NCBI GenBank assembly: GCA_013423385.1
Contig: BLZA01000010.1
Coordinates: 186,001-250,000 of the forward strand
Length of the DNA: 64,000 bases
Direction: 5' to 3'
Origin: Naganishia liquefaciens
Lineage: Eukaryota > Basidiomycota > Tremellomycetes > Filobasidiales > Filobasidiaceae
In this document: one piece after another, positions 36,263 to 47,536 of the stretch
Layout: every line of letters begins with the position of its first letter
Numbering within the stretch: position 1 is the first letter of the stretch
Translations under genes and position numbers: made by a program
Notes under the pieces: generated by a model
What the model saw: the letters and a program-made list of their open reading frames with translations, nothing else
Told to the model about the DNA's origin: nothing
Databases searched by the model: none

Positions 36263-39200
36263 TTATGCCTCGACTACTTGCTCGCACCGTTGACAAAGCG
36301 TTTCCTGCGTCGGAGCCGTATAGATCCAGCAACGGGGACACTTCGCGTCCTTGCTCGGCACGATCTCAAGCGTCGCTCTCCTTGATGACATTGCGTCGGC
36401 ATCTGTGAGGAGAGATCAGACATCGATTTATACTTGCCTGGCGCACCGTTGCAGATAAATACTCACTTATCGAGATTTCCACCTCGGTCTCAAAAGACCA
36501 CTCGGAAGACTCAACACTCTCAGGGTTAACCAGTACCCGTGCTGTCGACATCAAAGGCGGCATCTCGTTATCTGCTCCGTTCCACCACCCGTCAGCGTTA
36601 CATTCCTCTCGAATGATACTTGGATCGCGACTTACAATACTCGGCAAGCGATGCACGCAAGGCCGCGTCGTCCGTGCGAATAATCAAGACGGCCTCGGCG
36701 GCATTCCGTATCCGTCTGAAAACACGCAAACGGATCCTTGAGCATCCGCAACAAGAAGCTCAGAAAAGTTGGAGGCCTACTTTGCCGTACGAGCTTCCTC
36801 CAGCAACTGCATCACCTGATGACGAATCGCCAAGATTGGCTGCATTTCCGCCTTCACTGATTCACTCCTCCATGACTTGACCTGAGAGACGATAAGTTGC
36901 GGAAAGCCCATTACGCAAGTTGGTCCGCACCTCGTCGTCCCATGTGACATTGCTTGCTGTCACTCCTCCAACCTGTTTGTGCGTGCGCGACAACACCTCT
37001 TCCGCCAAATGCGGCATTATCGGTTGAAGGATAAACATGATCCGCGAAAGTACCTGCCAGAAGAAAGCGTGAGCATATCGTAAGGGAGAAGCCGCTCTGG
37101 GGACTTACGATTGACAAGACTGCCACACAAGCCTGCCGTCTCGCACTATCAGCAGCATCGCAGTATAAGATATCCTTGTTCATCTCAAAGTAGGTGGTGG
37201 ACAGGTTTCCAGAGATGAACGTATTTAGAGATTGAAGCACTTTGGGTGAAGCGGAAGATGAGCGCGATCCTTCCCTCTCGTGTCAATGCCGCACCTCGGT
37301 TGAAGTCGAAGACCTCGTAATTACTGACAGCATACTCTTCCAACTCCGCGACCTCGTTCAGAAGCCATCGGTCCACCTGCTCATGCCGGGTCAGACCAGG
37401 CAAAAAATACAAGGTGCAACTTACCAGGCCGAGCTGTACTTTATTTAATTCCGCTGGTTCCTGATCTCCACGATAGGCGTTGCCGAGAATGAATTTGATG
37501 GCATTCCTGATCTTCCGTGCATTCTCTGCCGCTGCCGACAACGAAGTCGGCCCAATTGCTACGTCACGCGTGAAATCGACTTGGGCAGCCCATAGCCGCA
37601 TAACATCCGTTCCATATGAAGGAAACTTTTTCCGGTCCTGTTCTCATGGAAAATTTGAGTGTCCGCCTTTCCCTCTTAAAGAGTTCTGGACCCACCTTGC
37701 CGCCATGAATAACTTCCATCGGCGTCAAGCCATTCCCGAGAGACTTGCTCATTTTCTGTCCATCTTGATCAAGCACCATACCGTGCGTGATCAAAGTCCG
37801 ATAAGGAGCATGCGCTGCGTCCTCGCCACCCTCGGTAGAAGCGAGGTGGGTAAGCAGCGATGATTGGAACCAACCCCTGTGCTGATCTGAACCCTCCAAA
37901 TAGACATCGGCAACAGGCTCAGATGCCGATCGAAGCCCGAGCTCCTTAATCAGTGTCCAAGATGACCCACTGTCGAACCAAACGTCCATCGTGTCGGTGC
38001 CTTTCCTGAATACGTTGCCAGTGGCCTTGAGATGAGGCGGTATGAAGGCGTCAACGTCATCGCTCCACCAATAGTCGGTCCCCTTGGCAGCTAGTATTGG
38101 AATGATGTGATCCAGTGTTTCTGCACTGAGATGAGCATCCCCCGTGCTAACTTCATAGAGCACTGGTATGGGTACGCCCCAGCTTCGTTGTCGAGAAATG
38201 CACCATTCAGATCGGCCTAGCACAAATGACTCTAGCCGGCGTTTGGCTGACACAAACGTCAACGAGGCCCCTTTATTCCCGCCAACATATACTCACACTG
38301 CTCGGGCTTGAAATCTACTGCATCCATGGCATCGATGGCCGACTGCCTGATACTTTCGATATTGGCAAACCATTGCGGGGTAGCCCTACAATGAATCACG
38401 TAAGCGACGTCTCGGAGTTTTGCTCGCGCACAACTCACCGCAAGATGACGGGTTCTTTTGTCTTCCAATCGCAAGGATATCTATGATGCAGCAGTGCCTC
38501 ATGCAGGAGAATACCCTTCTCCTTCAGAATACCAATCATTTCCGGCACTGCTTCTCCCAAAACGCTCTTCCCGACAAGCCGTCCGGCCAACGACTGATCA
38601 TCCGTCCACTCCGCCAATTCGCCCGTAAACTTGCCATCATCGTCAACTGGACAGCGCATCTCCTCTGCCTGCGCTCGCGCTGAACCAGCGAAAGCCATGC
38701 GGAAGGCCTCGTAATCCTCCTGTCCGTGTGCTGGTGCTGTATGCACCAGACTGGTGCCGGCAGCGGCAGTCACGTGCTTGGCGAGGATGACTTCCGGGGG
38801 TGGCAAGGCAGGTTTCCAGAATAGATGCTGATATTTGGTGCCGACGAGATCATGTCCTACTCACAGCAAGGGTACAGTCAGAATGGCGTTCGTCCTGCTC
38901 TGTAAGATGGCTCACCGGAGAGTTTGTCAAGGACCGTCATGTCGCCGAGCGCCTCTCGTAAAGGCTCTAGCCTATCCACTGCCACTACCAGTAGCCTCGG
39001 GTCACCCTTTCTTTCTACTATTGCGTACTCCATAACGGGGCTAACGGCAACCGCCTTGAAAAATCACATCACGAATCAGCCAAGACCCAGAGAGACAACA
39101 ATGATGAACGCACTTGATTCGCCGCCAATGTCCATGCCGTTGTCGTCCAGATTGCCAATCCCAACTCCCGACCGCCTCCAACATTCTTCCAGACGCCCTT

Positions 39201-40309
39201 GAGCGCATCCGACATGAATTCTTCTGGAACCGTAAAGAAGACGTAGACGGAATGGGATTTGTGGTCGTCCTTGTAGCTGAGTTCTGCTTCCGCCAGTGCG
39301 GTGCGGGACGAAGGCGACCAGTACGTTGGCCGAGAGCGATGCAGGATGAGATCTGCGTGATTGGCAGGAAGATGATCAAGTCGGTCACTGAGTCCAACCC
39401 TGCGGAGCTACCTACTCTTTTTCACCATGGACTTTAATAGTTCGAGTTGTCGGATTTCGTAGGCCTGGTCTAGGGTGAACATTAGCCTTCAAAACTTTCA
39501 TCAGGTGACAAAGCAGAATGCACGAACCCATCGTCCTATACGTCTCCGTTTCCGAATCCCAGTCCGCCATGACTCCAAGCTGCCGAAACTGCTCGCGCTG
39601 TTCTTTGATAGCCTCCATGGCCGTCTTGCGGGCAACGCTGCGAACTTCGAGAGGTGACAGCTTGAGATGTGATTTCTGTAACGGCCGAATAAGCAACTGC
39701 TGCAGACCTGCTGGCAGGAACACGTACGCCGATAGCTTTGAGTGCCTTATGTTCGATGGGGAGTCCGTGGCAATCCCAACCTGGTATATATCTGCCACAG
39801 ATGTCAGACATTGTCAAAGCGGGACGGCCTGACAACACACCTGACCCGATGTCCCTTGATCGACTTGTAACGATTAATAAAGTCCTTGAGTAACTTGTTC
39901 AGAGCATGGCCTAGCAATGGACGGAATCATCAGATGCCTGCCTCTATTCCTGGTTACAAGGCATCTCACCCATGTGCAAATCTCCATTCGCGTACGGCGG
40001 ACCATCATGCAATACAAACACCTCGCCCGTGTTCTTTTCCCACTGCATTCTGTACATTTCGCTCGTAATTCGTTCGCGCGACTGGAGCTCAGCCTTGACA
40101 GGATCCTTGTGCTTCATGGGAAAGTCAGTCTTCGGCAGCAAGAGTGTCGAGGACCATTTGTTCTTATTCGGATTGGCTGTGGATGCTGGAATGGACGCTG
40201 TCGTTGCGAAGCGACATGGTATCCGTGGAGGGCCGGTCGACCATGGCCGAGCGGATGGTCGAGCGGATCCAGGACCGCGAAGCGCGTTCCTCAAGCAAGG
40301 CCCGAGCAT
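36263..40309 (-). CDS. ISM1: Isoleucyl-tRNA synthetase, mitochondrial
   Basis: A class Ia synthetase charging mitochondrial tRNA-Ile; about 1,000 residues, many introns. The start at 40309 gives a presequence (LGPCLRNALRGPGSARP, Arg-rich, no acidic residues). The catalytic domain begins with HDGPPYANGDLHMGH, the HIGH box spanning a splice site. RYIPGWDCHGLPIEHKAL follows, then the editing domain (AGTSLVHTAPAHGQEDY), VWFDSGSSW, GSDQHRGWF and the KMSKS loop (QKMSKSLGN). The C-terminus has the zinc-binding CPRCW and CQRC pairs, ending EQVVEA. The bacterial-like layout with C-terminal Zn-finger and a presequence supports the mitochondrial rather than the cytosolic enzyme. Confidence 0.95.
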
Positions 40310-40479
40310 GGTGAGCCCGAACAGATGGTCTCTTTGTCGACGACCAGGCTGAGCAAGCTGTGGTCGAAATACTCTTCTGCATCGGTGCAAGTGTTCGATC
40401 ACTCGTCTTCGCCCGCTGTTCATGTTTCAGGTCGAGTCCGTGTTACGTAATCTATACAACCCTGTCCCCTAGCCTGGCC

Positions 40480-42780
40480 CTACTTCATACTCGCATACTG
40501 CTCCAGCGCCTTGTTCACCGCATCCAGCGTCGGCGCCAACGCGTCTCTTACCCTTCCTGGCTCCCGCATCCCCGCATTCACGGCGCTCGCCACGACGCTC
40601 TCCACCTTTTTTTGAGTCCCGCTCAGGAAGCCCGCCATTTTGCGCGCCTTGGCGGCCTTTTGCTCCGTAGTCTGCGCGCCGCCGAGCGTGCCTTGCGGTG
40701 TAGGTAAAACGGCGGACCAGAATTGCCGAAGAAATTCGCAGGCGGCGTTGTGACAGGTGGAGACCTGCGACATGATCGAATCCGGTATCGGCTCTGTCGG
40801 GGCAATTCTTCAATAGAAGTCTCCTTCACACAGTAATGCCCGACTCACCCGTCTGCGCTGCCCGATCCTCCTCGGCGATCAGCGCATCCGTCACAGACCG
40901 TATCGCCTCCTCAGCCACCTTCTTTGCCCTCTGGAATTCCTCCTGAGTGGCACCTTCCCGTACGGCCACTGTCCCGCTCCGCGCACCGGGGTGATCCGGT
41001 GGAACGGCGGGGATCACGCGATCGAGATGCGGCGTCCAGTGCGAGAGGTTGTGTTGCGTCGACATGATGATTTTGCGGATATCCTATCAAATCATTAGAT
41101 CCTTTCTTTTGCTTCTCTTCAGTATCCAGACTCACGGCTGTCGACTTGCTGTCCACGTAGTCCTGCATGTCGTCCTGCACCGCTGACCCTTTGGTATCAA
41201 AGAACGACTGCCGCTCTTGCACGTCGAGCTCGATGACGCGCTGCTGCATCCCACCTTGCAAGTCCTCAAGCTCGATCTCGGAATACAGGCGTTTCTGATA
41301 GCCCGAACATACGATGAGCGAAATGCTCAGCATAGGGTATCCTGACTGCTCACCTGCGCGGTCCCCATATGTTCCGGATCCACAGACATCGTCGCAACTT
41401 CCTCACTGATGAACTTCATCAGTCCAGAACTTAACAAACGCATTCCGACTACTCACTCCTGCGCTACGAGCCGACTCGAATGCTCGTTGAACCGCCTAAT
41501 CAGCGGTAAGCTCCCCTTCTGCCTACCCGCCTGCATCGTCACATCCCGTCCATTCCCACTTGCTCCGTGATCCTCCTCCGTCGCCGCCAAATCCAAAAAC
41601 AGATCCACCGCCCGTGACGGTGCGTGTTTCGGCTCCACGTCGTCGTCCGGGTCTTCCAAGTATCGGTCAAACACCGGGTCAACCTTTTGCAGGCCCGATG
41701 CACCCTGCGCTCTTGCCGATGCACGATGGCGGTCCCAAAGGCGTGATCGAAAGTACCTCGACCAGAAGTCGGCTTCCGTCATTCCATCCTCCCCTCCGAC
41801 ATTCTCGGCATAGATTCTTTGCGTGATCGGAAACTCCTCGAAGATTTCCCGCTGAAGTTCCTTGGTCACCTGGATCTTGACTTCGTCCTCACCACCCTTC
41901 TTGCTCCCACTGCCCTGCGCGATTCCGTACCCCGTCCCCACAATCTTGGCCTTGCGCTCCCTCTCCGCCCTCGCCTTGGCCTGTTGCGTAAAGCCGAACC
42001 GGTCATCCAACAACTGACTGCTCCGTCCCGGCATCTGTGTGCTTTGTAATCGCTCTTGTTCCAGTAAATGTTCCCTCCCGTCCCAGAATTCGGCCTCGGT
42101 GACAAGCTTTTCGATGACGAGTTGCCGATGCAGGGAAAGCAGGTTTGGATTTTTTCGGAGCACGGATTGCTTGAGTGCGATCGCAAAGGGCGTAAGAGAA
42201 GGTCCGAGAGGCCCTTGAGGGGGTGTCTGATCACCCGTTGGCGTTCCAGGCGTCGGCGTTCCAGACCGCGATGTTCCCGCAACCGCAGTGACTTTACCCA
42301 CATCCACCGGACGCCCACTCGGCGTACTCGTCACCTTGCCACTCTTCTCCACCAACGCTGCCGCACCCGTCTTGATTCCAGCTTCCGCAACCTCACTTTG
42401 AGCGATCCCCGTGACCAGGCGTTCCTTGTTGCGCGCGATGATCGGCACGAGGAGATCCTGCACTTCCTGTCGCTGCGCAACATCCGCGGGCGGAGGGGCT
42501 GTGAACTGGAATGTTAATCCCCCGGCGGGGACATTGTTTTCGAATTCAAGCTTGAGAGATGTCTTTTTCGCACCGGCTTTAGAGGTGAACATGGCTGTAA
42601 CCAGACCGTGAATAAGTGAACATGTAAGAAGAACGACAACGTACTGATCACCCTCGACAATTGCTGGTTCCGCACGACTTCGGCATTCTGCTCGTCCGGC
42701 GTCCATGCAAGCGTCGCATCTGAGAGGACAAGCGTCCCAGGGACCTTGTTATAAACTGTCTTGTATCGCTTGGCGGACAT
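40480..42780 (-). CDS. TFB1: TFIIH core subunit Tfb1/p62
   Basis: A subunit of the TFIIH core used in Pol II initiation and nucleotide excision repair. The N-terminal PH-like domain starts at the first exon (GTLVLSDATLAWTP) and continues after an intron with KKTSLKLEF and LTFQFTAPP. Two BSD domains follow; the Phe-Trp pairs are in TEAEFWDGREHLL and MTEADFWSRYFRSRLW. The central linker is Pro/Thr-rich (GTPTPGTPTG). The C-terminus is helical (NKALEQYASMK). Length about 640 residues. Its 3' end is 170 nt from the ISM1 start on the same strand. Confidence 0.93.
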
Positions 42781-43099
42781 TGTCGGCTGAAGTATTCAGG
42801 CAGGAGGGTCCGAAACGCAAGTTGAAGATGGGCGATATAGGGGATGCTCGCGCGATCGGGATTGCGTAATCAGAGAAGTCTACCATACTAGCTTGTGAAC
42901 TTTAATTTGGGATTCATTCAAGCACCTCGTCTTCCAGTGCTATTGGGAGGCTAGCTGTTATGTTCCTGCGACATCACCCGATGCCCCTGTGCGCTGTGGC
43001 TCCACATTCGCACCCTGCTGCTTGCGCCAAAAGCACTTTGCAGGCAAGAACTAAATTATTTATCAAATTTCAATAGTCAATGTACGATATACTGATAAT
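42781..43099. other. Intergenic
   Basis: 319 nt between the TFB1 start and the 3' end of the repeat-protein gene; AT-rich towards 43060. Nothing coding. Confidence 0.4.
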
Positions 43100-46000
43100 T
43101 CACAATTCAGATTCTTTAGGCATGTTTTTCATCCACTGCAGAAGCTCAGTCACGCGGTTGCCCAGCTTTTTACCCCGAGGCAGTCCAAGAAGCAAGAGAT
43201 CGCACGCACGAGTTGCTGCAACCGAGGCACGTTTCGAAGCCGAAGTGGGTGCAACAACAGCGTTTTGCAGAACCGTGCGAGATTGGTTCCCGAGTTCGAG
43301 GACGAGGTCACCGGCCTCCTCGAGTTTGGGATATCGGACTCTCCCGGCCTGCGGCAATCGTGCCTTGAATGGATTGGCATTGAACCTGGTACACGCTGGT
43401 AGGTCTTCACGCTTCGGCTTGATCGCAAGCAGCGTCGAGTCTGATTTCACAATACTGGGAAGTCGAGTCTCCAGAACCGCGGAGCTAACGTATTCAGGTT
43501 TATCCGGCTTTGCAGATTCGAGCAATTGGTAAAGCGCCATTCCAGCAATCTTGGTTGGGTTCAGGCTTGCGTCGGCTTGCAATTGGTCCAGCTCGGGATA
43601 GCTACCGGGAGAGGACCGAGCGAGCCTCCACAGGCACCAAGCAGCGGCGTCGGTGACATCGCGCACGGCGGTTCCTGAGTACGTGATCTTCTTCTTTTTC
43701 TCGGCTTTTCCGCCTCGTGTCTTGACTCGCGGTGCGGGCGGCGAAGAAGGAGGAGCGGCGGTGCCTGGATCCTCGGCGTTGTCGGGGACGATCGTAGCAT
43801 CGGAGACTTTTGTCGCGTCGGAATCACTTGGAGTGCCAGGGACACTTGCGTCTGGAACAGTCGGAGCGTCAGGGACACTCGGTACGTCAGTGCTCGGGGC
43901 GTCGGGGCCACTTGCAGCGTCGTTGACAGAGGCAACGTCGGGAACACTCGGGGCGTCGGGGCCACTTGGAGCGTCGTTGACAGAGGCGACGTCGGGAACA
44001 CTCAGGGTGTCGGGGACAACTGAAGCGTTCGGAACAGAGACGGCGCCGGGAGAACGCGGTGCGTCGGGGCCACTTGGAGCGTCCGGGTCACTTGGAGCGT
44101 CGGGGATATAAGGGTCGTCAGGTACAGATGAAGCGTCGTCGACACACGGTGCATCGGGCACGGAGAGAGCGTGGGGAGCAGAGGGAGCGTCGAGAATAGA
44201 GGGAGCGTCGGAGTTAGACAATTGCTGAGTTGTATCTGATGAGCGAAGAGGCAGGATTTTTATGCAAGACCTCCTTACCGAGACGACCGACTTGGGAAGA
44301 ACAACTAGTTCGGGCGCGATATTGACATCGTGCAGTGGAGTTGTGTTAGGCAGGGTTTGGCCCGCTTGCGGAGCCGGCGACAGAGGTGCATCCATAGCTC
44401 GGTCCTTTCAGACTCAGAAGTCAGACTTCATTCGGTCGAGATATAGATGACAAGCTCACCTGGACACCAGCCGCAACCGGCGAGCCATTAGAGGGGACGA
44501 CAGCTTCCCGCTCGGACATTACGGGGCTAGACGGCGCCGGCATAACCTTGACGACATTCGCGTCGACAGTTGCTGTGTCAATTACGGGATGTGTCTTGGA
44601 TGAGACATCACCGCGAGAGGGCGTTGGCGTTTTGGCAAGTGGCTCAGGGTTGTGAGATTCAACGGATACGTCAGGCAAGGTCTAAGCGATTCGGCGGTCA
44701 GCTTCTAATGTTGGACTACCACAAGAGAGACAAATATGCAACACACCTTATCGTCATTTTCGGCAAGCTTAGGCCACACTGAAACGACGGTGCGTGGTGC
44801 CGACCGTACATGCTGCTTGCTGGCTTTTTCGAAGCCCGCGCATACGTTGCGAGATGCTGCGGAAGAGATTACCGAGGCAGTCGCGTCATTGATGGCAGCA
44901 AGCAACCTCTAAAGGGGGAAGAATAAGACTCTGACGTTTATAGCGGTAGGTCCCGGACCAAGTCACTCACATTCTGCGTCTGCTCAATGTCTTTGACGCT
45001 TGACAACCTCCAAATACGCTTCTCCGATTCGATTCTTGACAACTTCCAAGTGCTTTTCTCCGCTGAAGCTGCATTGTTTGCAATTGCAGCTGGAGTGATG
45101 ACCGGCTTTGGCGAGGATTCGCGACTGTTGCCTTGAATGTCATACGCGCGCATACGGATGGCGGGAGGTATCAACAGATGCGCCTTCTCGTCCGGCAGAC
45201 GACGCGTCGGGTTTGTGCGTTTTCTTTCTCGTTCGACCCGTTGAGCCGTCTCTTTCGCCGCCTTCTTCTTGCTTGCAGCTTTGTCGCGCTTGCTGAGTAC
45301 TGTTTCCCAAGGCCTCTGATCTTCATCAAGGATTTGGGCTGGAGAGACTTTGGAGACAGCGGCGAGCGCTTTGGCCTGCGTACTGATGGGCGCATTGGCT
45401 GCGGCACTGCCGGGGATACTGCCGAGGACACTGCCGGGCGCTTTGGCGGCGGCTTTGTCAGAGACAGCGGCGGGCGCTTTGGTGTGCGTACTGGTGGGCG
45501 CACTGGTTGCGGCACTGCCGGGGATACTGCCGAGGACACTGCCGGGCGCTTTGGCGGCGGCTTTGTCAGAGACAGCGGCGGGCGCTTTGGTCTGCGTACT
45601 GGTGGGCGCACTGGTTGCGGCACTGCCGGGGACCTTGGCGGGCGCTTTGGCGGGCGCAGTAGCAGGGGCACTGGCGGGGGTTCTAGCCGGCGCATTGACG
45701 AGCGCAATGGCAAGCGCACTGCCCCATGATTCGACCGCGGGAGCGTGTAGAACTGCGGAGGGTACAGGGGAGACGGCTTCCGAGAGGTCGGAGTGAGACC
45801 CCTCGAAGGCCTCATACGGGGATGGTACGGTATCGGGCCGGTCTTGAGAAGTGTTGGTAAAAGCGATGTTCGCCTCATTATCGACAGTTATGAGTTTGGT
45901 AGGGGAGGAGGCAGCGGGAGCGTCGTCGGACGTCGTGGAAGTAGAGGTATGGTCATTGTCACTGGCGCAACGAGTGGTGGTGATATGGGAGGTAACCGGC

Positions 46001-47536
46001 TGCACACAAAAGAGTAAGCCGAGGACCAACATGCTTCTCGATCGACAATGACCGCTTACAGCTTGGTGACGGTTGAACAAGCCCTTCTCAACTTCATCGG
46101 CATCGTCATCGTCCTCCTCGCCGGTCAATTCGGGTCCAAGCCCTGATGCCCAGCGGCAACAGAGGCGGAAAAGCAGAAGCAGCAGGAACACGATGATTAC
46201 CTGCAGAACCTTGACGATAGTCTTAATGAAGGCGATCTCATCTTGCAGTCGCTTTCGCTCGGTCACAGCGAGATCGTTATCGATGATGAGCTGCTTGGAT
46301 AGAGCAGCCACTTGGTCGGTGGAATACTCTAGTTGGCCCGCAGATCGCTTTCGCTCGCGGGAGCAGGCGCTCAGCTTTTCTTCGACTGCTCGGCGCTCGG
46401 AAGCGGCCTTTGCCTTGTCTCGCTCCATCACCCTTGTCAGGTCGGTGTTGAGCTGGATGATGTCGTGTTTGCTCGCTGAGCAGGCGCTGAGCTTTTCTTC
46501 GACTGCTTGGCGCTCGGAAGCGGCCTTTGCCTTGTCTCGCTCCATCTCCGTTGTCAGCTCTGTGTTGAGTTGAATGATCTCGTGGTTGCTCGCTGAGCAG
46601 GCGCTGAGCTTTTCTTCGATTGCCCGGCGCTCGGAAGCGGCCTTGGCATTGTCTCGCTCCATAACCATTGCCAGCTCGGCGTTGAGATGAATGATCTCGT
46701 CTTTAGTCGCTGAGCAGGCGCTGAGCTCGGCTTCGACGGCTTGCTGTCCGGCAGCGGCGTCGACGGCGATCCGCTTCGCCGTCTCAACCTCAGCTTGGGT
46801 GGTCGCGCACTTGCTCCTAAGGCGACTAGCAAAGCCTCGGGAACACCATCCGACGTCTGATTGTAATGAGGTTGATGTCAATCAATCATCGCAAGCGCGA
46901 TTGGTGGACAAGTCACTCACCTTGGCTCATGTCACCTTGCTTGTGCACCGTTCCGGCATCGCTCGCGTCTCTTTCCCAGCCGCCATCTGATTGCTCCTCG
47001 TGCTCCGCCAGAGCAGACTCCCATTCGTCGTTGAGCTTCTTGACTTGAAACCCGACGGTATATCCAGCGTAGGGACCAGCGAGGAGGTCGGCAACGGTTT
47101 CGGCCACGCCGTAGGCGTTGACATTCCCGGCGTCGAGCCTTCGAGGTCGGCTGCGGCGGGACCGCAGAGAAGAGGACAACATCGGGCTCATGGCGTCGGT
47201 GGCCGCCGGTAGAGTTCCGATGAAGGGACTGTAGTTTGGAACGGTTGTCGTTCCTGTGGACAAGGGATCGATGTTGATGATGGTAGAGTTGTCAATGTCA
47301 GAGGCGGTTGCGAAGGAGTTCGAGACCATGGCGTCAATCATCGCCTGCTCGGTCTCATTGATGACTTGTTCTGTGGTAGCTCGATCGTCGACCGACAGGT
47401 CGTGACCGACTTGATCCGCTTCGACGTCGGACGAATGGCTTTGGCCAGAGACGCCTTTGAAAGCGCCGGGAAGCGGTGTTGCATACCCGACAGGGCAGAG
47501 GCATACGAGCGCTAGGCAGTATGCTAGAACTCGCAT
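43100..47536 (-). CDS. Large secreted/membrane protein with three kinds of tandem repeat
   Basis: Six exons (47536-46921, 46856-46060, 45999-44971, 44908-44747, 44681-44460, 44404-43100) join in frame to 1,376 residues. All five introns have GT-AG borders and lengths of 55-65 nt. Order of parts: signal peptide (VLAYCLALVCLCPVGYA); polar ectodomain of about 180 residues; coiled coil with 39-residue repeats (SACSASKHDIIQLNTDL type); a Leu/Ile-rich membrane segment (VIIVFLLLLLFRLCC); acidic linker EEDDDDADEVE; Ala-rich 36-residue repeats; a charged segment; PDAPS repeats; and a C-terminal region of about 210 residues without low complexity (KKKKITYSGTAVRDVTDAAAWCLWRL, then many Leu/Lys residues). 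I recognise no family. The topology suggests an extracellular coiled coil with a long cytoplasmic tail. Confidence 0.75.
43870..44210 (-). repeat. PDAPS-type coding tandem repeat
   Basis: Short degenerate units coding for variants of VPDAPS/GPDAPS. Inside the block is a clear 54-nt duplication (18 residues, SVPDVASVNDA plus SGPDAP), with copies beginning around 43921 and 43975. It lies in the last exon of the 43100-47536 gene. Confidence 0.85.
45395..45640 (-). repeat. 108-bp Ala-rich coding tandem repeat
   Basis: The sequence beginning GCGGCACTGCCGGGGA recurs at 45401, 45509 and 45617, a period of exactly 108 nt (36 residues, GSAATSAPTSTQTKAPAAVS type). The first two units are nearly identical and the third diverges. 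It lies in exon 3 of the 43100-47536 gene. Confidence 0.92.
46360..46760 (-). repeat. 117-bp coiled-coil coding tandem repeat
   Basis: The phrase around CGCTGAGCAGGCGCTGAGC recurs with offsets 46471, 46588 and 46705, a period of exactly 117 nt (39 residues). Each unit carries one SACSA Cys and ends MERDKAKAASERxAVE. A partial fourth copy is at the left side. It lies in exon 2 of the 43100-47536 gene. Confidence 0.92.

Noticed and set aside
43653-44111. Gly/Ala-Ser-rich plus-strand frame over the PDAPS repeats
   Set aside because: It is a repeat shadow of the minus-strand gene, which has signal peptide, introns and a full frame.
45133-45796. Two long plus-strand frames rich in Gly-Arg and Ala-Leu repeats
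   Set aside because: They are antisense shadows of the 108-nt repeat block.
45977-46045. Second signal peptide/gene start from MLVLGLLFCVQPVTS
   Set aside because: It is encoded by a 60-nt stretch with good intron borders, and the reading frame continues on both sides, so one gene is the simpler model.
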